Positions 21,509 to 31,852 of a stretch of DNA of 48,886 nucleotides are shown piece after piece. Position numbers and translations under genes: made by a program. The DNA comes from Fragilaria crotonensis. Taxonomy: Eukaryota; Bacillariophyta; Fragilariophyceae; Fragilariales; Fragilariaceae. How positions within the stretch are numbered: the first letter of the stretch is position 1; every line of letters begins with the position of its first letter. The DNA lies in NCBI GenBank assembly GCA_022925895.1, contig JAKSYS010000489.1, forward strand, positions 1-48,886, in the 5' to 3' direction. The notes beneath the pieces were generated by a model that had not been told where the DNA came from, did no database searches, and was given only the letters and a program-made list of their open reading frames with translations.

Positions 21509-23053
21509 ATGAATGAAAAACATGAGTATGCCGAGGAGACAGGGGCACAAAGTGTGAATGTGGGCACTGCAAAAAAACTCCTAGACAACTCGGACGATGT
21601 GAAAATTCCGATTGATGGGTCGGCGGAGTGCGGTCAAACGAAATACAAGAAAGGAGATCGACGCTTAGAGGCGGGGGAGTCTCTAAAGCGCGCTACTGGG
21701 ACGTCCGACGAGATGGATATGGCTCCACTCAAGAAAAGGACGAAAGGGCGGCGAAGTAGGACGAGACGCCGAAGCGAAGGTAAAAAACGACGCTTTTCTG
21801 GAAATTGAATCTTTCATTGTACAATGACTGACTAAGATGTGTTTTATTCTCTAGGCTATCGAGCTGGTAGCGCCTCTTCAAACACCCATGCGCTCCCGAT
21901 GGCGTCCCAAACACAAAGGGATTTACTTCGTGACCGAATGGTTCAGCACAGAGACCAAATGGGGCAAGATTTGGCAGCGTCACTTATCCCATCAACTCAT
22001 CGGGGTGCCATTGGTGGTGTTGTCTTTCCCATGACGCCGTCTCAGCAACCCAGCGCATCTCTTCATGTTCCTCGCTCATTTTACGACCTAGAACGTTTCT
22101 CTCCCCAACGTGTACTTTTGGCAGGCCCCTTCCTCGCAGCTCGACAAATTCACCTTCCTCGAAGTGAAGTATTAGAGTCCCCTCATTTACAAGGAACGAA
22201 CTTCTTTTCTGGACCATCTTCTTTTGAAAACAGGTTGACCGACAGCACTCTCGCGGCCTATTTTACAAACCTGCGCACAGGTCGATTAGGAATGTTGGAT
22301 TCTGTCGGATTACTCTCTCGTCGACAAACAAACGTTGCTGCCTGCGAGGGAGTAGGGGGGCTTTCTGTTGCGAGAGCACTTGCAAGTCAACCGGCCTCCG
22401 CCTTCTTGACTTCATTCATTAACCGTCATCAATTTCCACTAGCTCTTGCAAGGGAACGTTCATTGCTTACTCAGCACGCCACCAGGGGAAGCCACGTAAT
22501 CGCTTCCAACGTCCTGGGCATGAATATCGATCCACCTGGTGGGGCTCTCATCACCCCCACCACTTTGAACGATCAACAAGAGAATTATTTAAAAGCTACC
22601 GATACTTCATTCTATCCTGTACCGCCGACACTTTTCTCAGCCCGCGACATCACAGGTACTGCAGCGATGCTACACATGGACCAGAGAGGCGTTGAAGCGA
22701 ACGATGAGGACGCTTCCATTCTACTTTCAGAATCCTTTCCGGTCAAGCTGCATCACCTTCTGCTGGACCTTCAGCTGCATGATGGTGGGGCGGCTATTGC
22801 TTCCTTCCTACCAGATGGAGTCACCTTTGCATTCCACGACGTACATCGGTTTGAGACTGAAGTGATGAAAACGTATTTTCCCCGCATGAACAAGTTCGCA
22901 AGTTTTCAGCGGCAGCTGAATCTCTACGATTTTCAAAGAATTCCAGACGGACCCGCGAGAGCAGCGTATTGCCATCCCAGCTTCAATCGAGATTTCCCAC
23001 ATCTTTGCAGAGGAATGAAGAGAACAAAAATAAAGGGTGCCCGTACCGACTAA
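21509..23053 (+). CDS. HSF-domain transcription factor-like protein, copy B (intact)
   Basis: Exon 1 is 21509-21779, a 75-bp GT-AG intron follows, and exon 2 is 21855-23053, giving 489 residues without a break. The start is the ATG at 21509, conserved with copy A (MNEKH); an in-frame upstream ATG at 21425 is not shared. Residues ~72-92 are strongly basic (PLKKRTKGRRSRTRRRSE), a likely nuclear signal. The HSF-type DNA-binding domain occupies the last 108 residues (382-489): FPVKLHHLLLDLQ, FLPDGVTFAFHDVHRFE, FASFQRQLNLYDFQRI, CHPSFNRDFPHLCRGM. In classical HSFs this domain is N-terminal and is followed by a trimerisation coiled coil; here nothing follows it. The usual tryptophan of the ISW motif is phenylalanine (ASF). 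Expected role: sequence-specific DNA binding in the nucleus; stress response not shown by the sequence. Confidence 0.9.
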
Positions 23054-23412
23054 TTCCTGGCTTGCAACTTTCCAACTGCCAGCAGGTCACATGTTTCACT
23101 ACTCCATTGCATTCCTTTCTAGCTTACTGGTGCCATGTACTTCTTTATCGAATCTGGATCATCACGGCGGATGAAATCTGTCGGCCATCATCGGTTTCCG
23201 TATGGCTGGGTGCAAATAAAAAGTACTTTGGGTAGCCATCGTAGCTCTCGTACAAAATAAATTTAGTTATCAATTTGTCTATGATGAACACCAGAAAGAT
23301 TTCTGTATAAAGAAGCTACAATATTGAATATTTTGAAAGCACGCTCTTCTGAATTCGCAGACGAGACAAGTGTCACATTCTTCCAAAAAAAAGCGCATCA
23401 TCACTCATCACT

Positions 23413-26400
23413 TCATGCCTCCATGATGAACTTGTAGTCAAAGTCAAATGCGCAACGGTGGGTTTTGAAGTTGTTGATCAACTTGTCAACAGCCACCGGG
23501 CCATACTTGAGGCAATCATGGCGAGTTTGAGCATCAACTTGTCCTGAATCAATAGCATGGTAAGCCATCAAGTATTGTCGTGCCCGACGTATATTTTCTG
23601 ACTCTCTCAATGGTTATTACTTTCTGACAGGCAATGATGTAGACTGGATTTGAAGTTGTCCTTCCTCTCTTTTCAGCAAGGCTAAACCGTCGATATTCGC
23701 CCTTTGCCCCGCCCCAGATGTACTCCACACCCTCTCCTGCGAGTTCGGCGTGGCACTTTGGCGTCAGGAGAACCTCGGTACCGAGACGCTTTGCAATGTG
23801 CTGAAGCATTCCTCTTCGTTGACAAAATCGTGACATAAACCCATGATATGCCGTAAGTTTGTACTGTAGTCAACAACAGTCCCAAAGTCGCCTTCTTTCC
23901 GGTAAGTGAGTACTGCTTGATCCTTGTGCTGTCAATTTTCCTCGCTCCCACAACACTTGTAATAACCCCTTCGCTTTCCCCATCCAACCCTCCTTGATTT
24001 TTCAGCTGTTCTTGTGCATGCAATGTCATTAGCTCTGCAAAGGTCAACCAGCTCGCTTGTTTTTGCCTTTTGTCAATATGCCTCGGCTTCGAAGTTCAAG
24101 CTCAAGTTCCGCTCGATTGCGTTCGATAACGTTCTCGACAGGTCTCGAGATTGGAATCTGATGTTGTCGACAGAGATCCCTCAACTGTCTTGTAGTTCTT
24201 TGTGAAGTGGCATCCTCCTCCGCAATGCCTTTCTTTCCAAGCTCTTCCTTCATTTCGGTGTTTGTGAGTTTCACGTTGTTAAACGTGCCGTATCGCTTGT
24301 CGTGACGGCATTCATCTCTCTGAGAATCCGAAAGCCAGAACGGACCACTATCTGATTCGCTGAAGACAAGCGACTGTGTATCTCCAGGCTCCAAGGTTCG
24401 GGGAAGCTGCCGAGGTATCCCTCTTCTTGTTCGATAAGCGTTGTTCGCATGTGCGTTGCCTTCCCTCCGTAAGAACGATTCATCCGAAGATGGTTGAGAC
24501 CATCGGGTCTTTGTTTTGCATGCCCTGAACTGTGATCAAAAAGAAAAATGAAGTCGTATTGTGGATGCATGACTCGTAGTACATCAACTGCATCCTCGAA
24601 TTGGATAACCATGTTGTTGTAATTCCAATAGCCCTCCTGATTCTCACCATACTCGAAGAATAAGAGGAATGGAGACTTGGATTTTGTAAGTGGCATTTTT
24701 TTCGAACATCCGTGAACTTCGATTGCTGCTTCTTCATCTGCATATACTTGTCCTAACCTTTGCTCATTCACTTCATCCAGAACCATATTGCTTATCTCGC
24801 GAATAATTCCATGCTCTCGTGTAACAAAAGTGGAGACCATTATTCCCGAGCCTTCGTCCTTCGGTAGAAGGGCGCGTTGGCCACCTGGAGCGACCCACAT
24901 CTTGTGGGAGAAGAGGAACTGCTTGAAGATGGCCTCATCTTGGCCGACATAGATAACAGGTCTTGCGGCAATTGGCTTTCGAATGCTCAGGTTTCCGCCA
25001 AAGGGATACCCAGCTAATTTATCATCAAAATGATATGACACGTCAACATGATACTCAATCATGTCAATCCCGTCATCATCAACATAGATGTAACCACAAT
25101 TAGTTGGAATTTGTTCGAGACTTTCCATTCTTTTTGATTCCTCCAATGTCATCTGTATCCATCGGTGCGCTTGCACTTCATGTGCTAGGTACTTCCTCGT
25201 GAACACTGGGCGGTACGCAAGGGTCTCGGGTCTCTCGTGACCGTCGACGAAGTAGTGCTTTTCCCGCTTCTTGAATCGGAAGCCAACAGCATACATCCAT
25301 CTTGCGATTGTAGTGATTCCTAAGGTCTTGAGGCCATATCTTTGGAGAAACGAATCCTTTAGAGTGTTAGGAGTAACCTCTACTATATCAAGGACTAGAG
25401 GTGGGGTTCGTGCGTTGTTGTTGGCACCAGCACTAGCATCGGTGTCTTGTCGCTCCGTACCGTCATCATCAAACAAACCATTCTGTACTGCATTTGACAA
25501 AAGCTTCGGAAGGAGATCCTGATGCACAAAGTTGTACATTAATTCAACGCAAAGATCTTGAATGTGCGCCACCCCATGTTTCTTGAAGGCCTCCAACGCA
25601 TCCGGATTGTCGCGAAAGAACGGTGGAATCAACAGCTTTGCCTCCGGAGTTGAACAAAAGAAATGTCGGTGTTTCGCCAGCTTCCTATGCCATCTTGCTA
25701 ATGTTCTAAAGTTCGTGTAGTACTCAACTCCAACATCATTCATGCGCTCGATCGCAAACACAAGGCATTTCTTCCATGTCCATTGTGTTTTCATGTCACC
25801 GGTAACGTGGCATACAAATTGACGTAAGGCCAAGGCAATGTACATACTCCGCAATCGCAGTGTGTGTATGTCTGATTCAGAGTAGGGGCATGCCTCCACG
25901 CTCCAAGACCCTGGCTCAACAACATTTGTCCACGTCTTTCCATTCCTATTCACCGACTCTAGCAGCTCAATGCGATCGAGCACGATTGATTTCACGCATT
26001 CCATTGTTTCATAGTTTACGGCAGAGGGAGCAAAGATTTTGCGGGCATCACCAGATTCCCACCAGGAATTAGGTGAAGATGAGCATGTTGCTGCCTGTCT
26101 GTGTTCCATCAGAAGCACCGCTGTCACCCAAAATAAGATCACTTTCGTCCATCAACACTCTCGGTCGCTTTGCTTCTGGTTCCGTAGTCATGTCAGTGGT
26201 GGACAATGGATGCATTCGGGCACCAAGAGTCAACCGCTTCAAGACGCAGTCTTGCTCCCATACTGTAGCATTAAGTTGCGACGGTTGTGATGGAATCAAT
26301 CCAACCTGGGTTGTGACCCAGAAGAAGTCCCTCCGAGTCCGATTTTGGTACGTATGTCGAAAGACTTGCAGCTGCAATCCATCTTGAATTTCAAGTATGT

Positions 26401-26632
26401 TTGCAGAAGTTCCCGTAAAAGGAAGCACCTTGTTCACCACTCTCTTCATTGTACTCAATGAGAACTTGATAGCATCTCCTATTTGGAACTTCATGTGCAT
26501 GTAGTCAACAAGTTGTTCGGCAGGTAGCCATCTCCCGTGCAGTTCCGGTTCGCTAAAAACGCCACGCAGACAAGTCAAGATAAATGCGGATCCGTTGTGT
26601 CTCCCGTGTGCACCGAGAGTGCGAATGCTCAT
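23413..26632 (-). pseudogene. large DDE-type transposase-like gene, several frame breaks
   Basis: A coding track of about 1000 codons in successive frames: 26632-26069, 26142-24271, 24394-24044, 24047-23682, 23836-23549 and 23610-23413. Order of recognisable parts: a large N-terminal region; GYIYVDDDGIDMIEYHVD; VGQDEAIFKQFL (first catalytic Asp candidate); LLPKDEGSGIMVSTFV; FIFLFDHSSGHAK (second Asp); GDTQSLVFSESDSGPFWL; LTPKCHAELAGEGVEYIWG, which resembles the P-x-x-N-x-I-E-x-x-W third-acid motif of Tc1/mariner; and a tail NNFKTHRCAFDFDYKF. The second and third acids lie more than 200 residues apart, far more than the 34-40 of ordinary mariners, which implies a large inserted domain. At least four frame changes and lost start context make it inactive as written, although some breaks may be sequence errors. 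Confidence 0.65.
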
Positions 26633-26675
26633 GATGTACTTGACGAAGCTTTTGAGCTATCGGTGCACACGGGAG
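26601..26675. repeat. perfect 16-bp inverted repeat, 43-base loop
   Basis: CTCCCGTGTGCACCGA at 26601-26616 is exactly inverted at 26660-26675. It covers the start of the transposase-like reading frame, about 150 bp inside the right end of the transposon. A near copy lies at 27535-27623, outside the element. Confidence 0.85.
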
Positions 26676-26831
26676 GTGCCTTTGATTGGAAGGTAATGAT
26701 TGTCGAAGGTTGACAACAATGAAGCACGACGTTTGACGTGATGAGTGCATCGGCGGAGGGAAAATAACAAAAATGTCATACTATGGTGTACTAAGTCTAC
26801 CCAAATCCCTTTTTCCGTGCACCCAGCCATA

Positions 26832-27384
26832 CCTCTTGCCCACCATCACAAATTTTATGTCTGCAACACGTATTGTGACGGACCGAAGACATCTGGCTGT
26901 GACACACATTCACGTACGCCTTGGAACGGTAGTGACTGGAATGTGATGATTGAATGTGGAAGGTCTAAGTATTGCTGTCTGCCGTGGAGGCATGCGGCCT
27001 TTCTGATTTGCAGTGCATCATACTTGTTGTTGAGACGTTGGAGTAGTTTCTAAGTACCAGGTACAGAGTTATTCCGACGGGAGCCCGTGTATGACCCCTA
27101 ATCGAGCCGGCCTTGACCTGAAGTAGTGTACGGGAGTACTGAGTTCTACTCTGTAATGGTACAGTGTACGGTATTTCTATTCTCAGAGCAGCAGTCTGAG
27201 ATTCGTAGGTAAAGTTGATGTGTAACTTAATTTGCAATATAATTTATGGAGTCGATTTCTTTAGAAAAGCTCGATCGGCTCGATTAGGGGACATATGCAC
27301 ATACACGGCCTCCCCATAAAACCCTTATTTCATTATACTGGTGTACCGGGACGAGTACCGAGTACTCTGAATTCTCATTTACTC
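26832..27384. other. intergenic between two related transposons
   Basis: To about 27025 this is the resumed duplication. Beyond it I see no gene, only GTAC-centred words (27050-27180 and 27340-27370, for example GAGTACCGAGTACTC). Confidence 0.4.
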
Positions 27385-27386
27385 TA

Positions 27387-28870
27387 TGGCTGGGTGCAGC
27401 TTTTGTGAATTTTGGGTAGCCTCCGTAGAGACAGTATGCTATTTATTTAGTTCACCGCCGACGTCCATGAGCTTATCTCGTTGATCCCCACACTTCATTG
27501 TTGCTGACCTTCACCAACTCATATCTTGTGTTCAGTTGTGTCTCCCGCGTGCACCGATAGCTCTATAGGTTCATCAAGGGCTCTTTGAATAGTGGAAGCA
27601 TCGGTGCACGCGGGAGACGCAACAGATTGACATTTATCTTGTCTTGATTGCCGATGGCTTTCAGCGAAAGATTTGTAATAGCGGTCCATCGAACTTGCTC
27701 TACTTATTCACATGTGCATGAAGTGTGTACCATTGTTAAACAACTCTCCGGCTGTACAAGTTGCTGTATCATGGTGCCGCTTCAAGATGCTGACCACGAT
27801 TATACAACAAATGAAGGTGAGTACATTTGAAGGCTAGAATTTCTTGTCAAAAAGCAGACGTACTCACGTCACTTTTCGACAACTTTCGAGTAAGAAAGAG
27901 GCACCGTCACCGCATCCTAGTGTTGGGAATGATTTTGTTTGAAATCCAATTGCCTGCACGCAGGCAGTAGTCATCTACAGTGCATCGAAAGGGGTCCGAG
28001 GTTTCTTTAGTATTTGCAGTGCACGGCCACGCTTGATTTGTGTGTGGTCTCTTCAATGTTGCCATAGTGTTGGCCTGGTGGTACGCTGAGTACGGTGATC
28101 CCGACAGCGCTTGACTTTCCCTGCTGTTGTCTTGTGAAGTGCACAAGAATGGTGCAGTGTTTTCACGCTGGTATTTGGAATCTCTGCATTATATTGCTAG
28201 GACGAGGCATGCTCCAGCATTTGCTGTGTTTGTCGCCAGTACCACTTCTTTCTGCATTATTTCTGAAATAAACTATTGCTGCCATCTGTGATGACGATCC
28301 ATGACTGCTGCATGACCATTGAGTAACGGCCAAACCAGTACCAATTCAAGCGGAGGTGTTGAATTCCGCATGCAATGTTCAGCATTAACCCTGTCGCAAA
28401 AATGAAGCTCTGCGATGTATTCGATATTTTCTTGACACTAAAGTTAACACAAGCTAGAATTACTCTAGAAGAACCTTGAAGGTTAATCAACCATCGGTTG
28501 TCATCTCTTTCATACAGCTAGCGAGTAGATGTTGCAACGTGTCACAACCACATAATGGAAACAATAGAGGACCTATGAAACCTCTCAATTATCCTTAGTG
28601 CTGGGCTTGGCAGCACCGTGATGTGAAGATACAAAGTTGACATTGGGTACAATTCTATCATGGGCATGCATATGATGATCTTTGTTCTTGTGATGTAATC
28701 AAATCCCATGTTCCAAGCTCCTAAGCTGGCATGCATTGCATAACAGCAGCAACAGTAAAGAAACGCGAAACGCCGCTGGCTCATCCAGAATATTCATTGT
28801 ATGCTAAATTTTTCTACCATACTACGACCTACTATGGCTACCCAAAGGACTTTTTTCCTGCACCCAGCCA
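27387..28870. mobile_element. second element with the same termini, non-coding (1.5 kb)
   Basis: TATGGCTGGGTGCA at 27385-27398 and its inverse at 28859-28872, each followed inwards by a TTTGGGTAG-type block, match the ends of the transposon at 23203-26829. TA flanks both ends. No transposase remains, so this may be a non-autonomous derivative. An alternative reading pairs 23201 with 28872, whose inner sequences are the most alike (AAAAAGT, CTTTGGGTAGCCAT), which would make one 5.7-kb element with later insertions. Confidence 0.5.
27535..27623. repeat. 24-bp inverted repeat, relative of 26601-26675
   Basis: Arms 27535-27558 (GTTGTGTCTCCCGCGTGCAC...) and 27600-27623 match with one mismatch over 24 bases, loop 41 bases. 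Compared with the first hairpin both arms changed together (GTG to GCG against CAC to CGC), so pairing is kept. Confidence 0.85.
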
Positions 28871-28872
28871 TA

Positions 28873-30884
28873 CGCAAAACGCAAATACAAATAGACTTTG
28901 AATAAGGGTCACCCTTTCGTACTGGTGCATGTAGCAAATCGTTGCGATGAATTATTCGCCCGCCGAATGTCGTCTCGCAAAAACAAAAATCGTCTCGCAT
29001 AGCTAAGCCCAGTGTTTTCATCCATTCCGTTCATGCAATGGAACCAGCGCAACAATAGCTATTCTTGGTGGAATACGCTTACGCACATGTTACAAGAATA
29101 CTGTAACAGAAGGCATTAGAGTGGTGCTTGATGATGCTTGTAAATCCAATTGACAGTATGCAAGTTCTCCCTTTTTCAACCAAAACAAACACCCACACTG
29201 AAGCCAGTCTGCTGACACCATACTGCCTACTAGTGATGTGAGTTATGTGTGTTATGCTGCATCACTCGTGATCACTAATACAATTTGATTTTCTCTCCCT
29301 TCTGAAGTCAGCAATCTGTATTTCTAATCATATACTAGGTCATCCATGTCAGAAAGGTGGTTGCAAGAGCTGCTGTTTTGAGTTGCACAGTAAACTACCC
29401 TCCCAGAGCCAAAAAATACTTGTGTGCTCCCTGTTTTTGGATGACACCACCTTTCTTAAAAAACAATATTGTCGTCTGCATTATGAGTTGTCCCTAATTG
29501 GCTGGCAATCACCAAGTACATTTGCTTATTTTTATCAAAGTGAACCAAAGCATCTTGAATGCAAGCCTCAGTGATTCTACTAGCTACCAAGTGTGGATGT
29601 GGCTTAATCCAGTTAGACAACAATGGGAGTCCTTCAGGAGACATCAAACAATTGCTGTTTGCTGTTTCTCCTCTTCACCAGCAGACAACTTCAAACGGTG
29701 GTTGCCCACCAAGGTGTCTCAACCAAGGTTAGAGAGACTCAACTAAAACATGGTGGTGAGCTGTACATCCTCAACAGGTTGATCCAACTCCTCCTGCACT
29801 GCACCACTGTGACGACCAGATGCATGAGCCATCATGAAGCACCGTGATGCAGCACTCGCACCTTTTGTTTTGCCAAAAGTTTCTAATGAGTGAGCTTTTT
29901 CAATCACAGCGCCCTGCATCCCAGCAATTGTTCTGATGTGAACTTATCATTGCAGTGTTGAGCAATGCTTCAAGGCTCAACATGTTGTGCAGCAAAAATG
30001 CTGGCATTTTGGTACATCAACAAGGTCAACCTGAGAACAGCATTTGCTCATCTTGCTTCTTGATTAAGGTGTGCACCTTTAACTCTCCTGAAGCATTATC
30101 ATAATCATTCAATTTGTTTGTTCTTTGTCCTACTATGTCGAGGAATTGCTGGTGCATCATGCATCACACAACACATGCTGTTGCCATGTGAAGTTGCTTG
30201 TGTATTTTGAGAAGGATGGTCAGCAGCACCATGATTTACCTGCCTCCAAGGATGTCAACTTTCATCAATACTACTAAGTTGCTTCATTAAGTTGAGCCCC
30301 AAACTTTCTTAGCAGCTTTTTGATGCTTTGTTTGGAGCACTTATTGATCGTCAAAACAGCTGCAAGATATGTTGAAACAATGGTAATCAAGAGTGGTCAG
30401 CTTCCTTCCTGCCCCAGCTGCCACAACAGGAGATTGAAGTCTATTGCTGCTTCATTTAATGAAACAGCAATGTCAATGTCATCCTCCTATTCCAACCAGC
30501 ACCCACAATAGACCGCATCACAAAGAGATTGGAGCTGCGTTTGTTGTCAAAAGGAGGAATCATCCAGAAAGGTACTCACTGTATTGTCCAGAGGCACAAC
30601 ATTTCATGAATGGTTCATTCCAGCCCCAAGCACCAATATAGGCATAGTTTTATGAATTTCACTGCTTGCTGCTTGCTGTCCTCAAAACCTTTCCACACAT
30701 GCTGCTGTTCTTGAAAACAAGTTAAGAACCTTTTGAGCAAATAGTATAGCTGCTTACGAAACCTCAGAGATCTTGACTGGGATTGCATGCGGGAAGATGG
30801 AATCATGGGATTTGCTGCGTTGTGTTTAGGTTCTTGTTGACAAGGTTTTATTACGAGCTTTTCTTTCGCACCCGCCAGTCATCA
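28873..30884. other. CpG-depleted, non-coding block
   Basis: No gene found. From 29101 to 30780 I count 12 CpG in 1680 bases, with abundant TG and CA, about six-fold below what its base composition would give; neighbouring genes are CpG-rich. Open frames at 29383-29847 and 30320-30641 have no recognisable content. This looks like an old, formerly methylated repeat that has decayed beyond recognition. Confidence 0.45.
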
Positions 30885-30892
30885 GTCATCAG

Positions 30893-31254
30893 CAGGGGTG
30901 CTAAATTTAGGCGATCTGGCCAAAGCGCCTACCAGCGCCTAAAAAAGTTTAATTTAGGCGCTTTGTCGAAGTTTAATTTAGGCGCTGGGGTTAGGGGTTA
31001 GGGTTACGGTACAGTGCCCTATGCCAGTACTACTCGGATTACAAACAAGACACAACAAGCAAGCCCACAGCCCACAGTAGTTCCTTATTGTGCTACTGGT
31101 ACTGGCTACTGGTTATAGTACTAGTGTCTACTGTATATAAAAATATAATCAGCATATATACCTTTATCTTCGTTTAATTTAGGCGCTTTGCCGAAGTCCA
31201 ATTTAGGCGATTATGCTCGTAACGGTAGGCGCGCGCCTAAATTTAGCACCCCTG
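30893..31254. mobile_element. hAT-like MITE, 362 bp, 8-bp target duplication
   Basis: Starts CAGGGGTGCTAAATTTAGGC and ends with the inverse (CCTAAATTTAGCACCCCTG). GTCATCAG stands directly outside both ends (30885-30892 and 31255-31262), an exact 8-bp duplication. CAGGGGTG-type ends with 8-bp duplications are characteristic of hAT transposons. Inside, AATTTAGGCG occurs repeatedly near both ends, as expected of subterminal transposase sites. No coding capacity. Confidence 0.92.
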
Positions 31255-31280
31255 GTCATCAGTTATCAGCAATATTACTA

Positions 31281-31644
31281 CCGTATTTCACGGAGATTTG
31301 TACCCCGCGCATTCCTGTACCCACCCCTCCCAAAATTATGCACATTTTCGAACCACTCGACTCAAAAATGAACGTCCATTTGTGATCCTTTGGCAGAAAA
31401 ATCCTGGCATTTCACCGAAACGTCAGGTCATTTGAATTCCACTGGCTGAAAGCTATCTATGCAAGTATAACGCTAATGATCAGAAGACGAGTTTAAATAT
31501 TCATTTTCCTTTTTTTCCCTCGTCAGCCCGACAAAAAAATTTCACGGATTCCCTTTATCCATCTGACATTTTTGATGAAAATTTGGTGGGATTCCGGAAT
31601 CCCTCGATGAACATTTGGTGGGTACAAATCTCCGTGAAATACGG
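31281..31644. mobile_element. TA-flanked MITE (Tc1/mariner-like), 364 bp, 27-bp inverted repeats
   Basis: TACCGTATTTCACGGAGATT (from 31279) is exactly inverted at 31620-31646, 27 bases in all. Taking the outer TA as target duplication gives an element that begins CCGTATTTCACGG. It lies only 26 bp right of the hAT-like MITE. No coding capacity; assignment to mariner rests on the TA alone. Confidence 0.8.
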
Positions 31645-31659
31645 TAGGAGTTCGGAGTA

Positions 31660-31660
<1 letters not shown>

Positions 31661-31693
<33 letters not shown>
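31661..31693. repeat. 7-bp microsatellite (TACACGG)n
   Basis: About five tandem copies of TACACGG just upstream of the gene at 31853. This and further GTAC words up to 31760 fill the promoter-side gap. Confidence 0.85.
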
Positions 31694-31852
31694 CATTTTA
31701 CTCAACACCGCACCGTCATCAGTACTGTACTGGAGTACTCAAAGAACAGTACAGTAGACAAGTGAGGTGCATCCGCTGCTCAGCTTCGCCGTCATCAATT
31801 ACCAATCAGCAATCCCAACCTCTCTTTTCGTGTTCCAGAGTCCATCAGTCCA

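Larger units (their letters stand above)
23203..26829 (-). mobile_element. 3.6-kb TA-flanked DNA transposon with decayed DDE transposase
   Basis: Both ends read TATGGCTGGGTGCA inward (23201-23214 and, inverted, 26818-26831), followed on each side by a similar block ending TTTGGGTAG. If TA is the target duplication, the element is 23203-26829 and starts TGGCTGGG. It carries one gene on the minus strand, described separately. TA duplication and the transposase residues both suggest the Tc1/mariner-IS630 group, but the protein is unlike the usual short transposases of that group. The copy-A duplication lacks it, so insertion (or loss) happened after the duplication. Confidence 0.72.
20731..27025 (+). 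repeat. segmental duplication, copy B (split by a transposon)
   Basis: Second copy of 4529-8085. Homology runs through the HSF gene to about 23200, is interrupted by the transposon at 23203-26829, and resumes at 26832 with CCTCTTGCCCACCATCAC, GTGACACACAT and GCATGCGGCCTTTCTGAT, which match 7899-8085 in copy A in the same order. The resumption on the far side of the transposon shows that the transposon sits inside the duplicated block. Confidence 0.72.

Noticed and set aside
23682-24047. Separate 121-codon gene
   Set aside because: Neighbouring frames continue the transposase-like match here (WERGKIDSTRIKQYSLTGKK); it is a frame-shifted part of that relic.
30980-31010. TTAGGG-like repeats (interstitial telomere)
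   Set aside because: Only about three imperfect units (GGGGTTAGGGGTTAGGGTTA), inside the hAT-like MITE and not at a sequence end.
31620-31760. CRISPR-like array from the TACACGG and nearby repeats
   Set aside because: Units are 7 bp with no spacers; an ordinary microsatellite in a eukaryotic genome.
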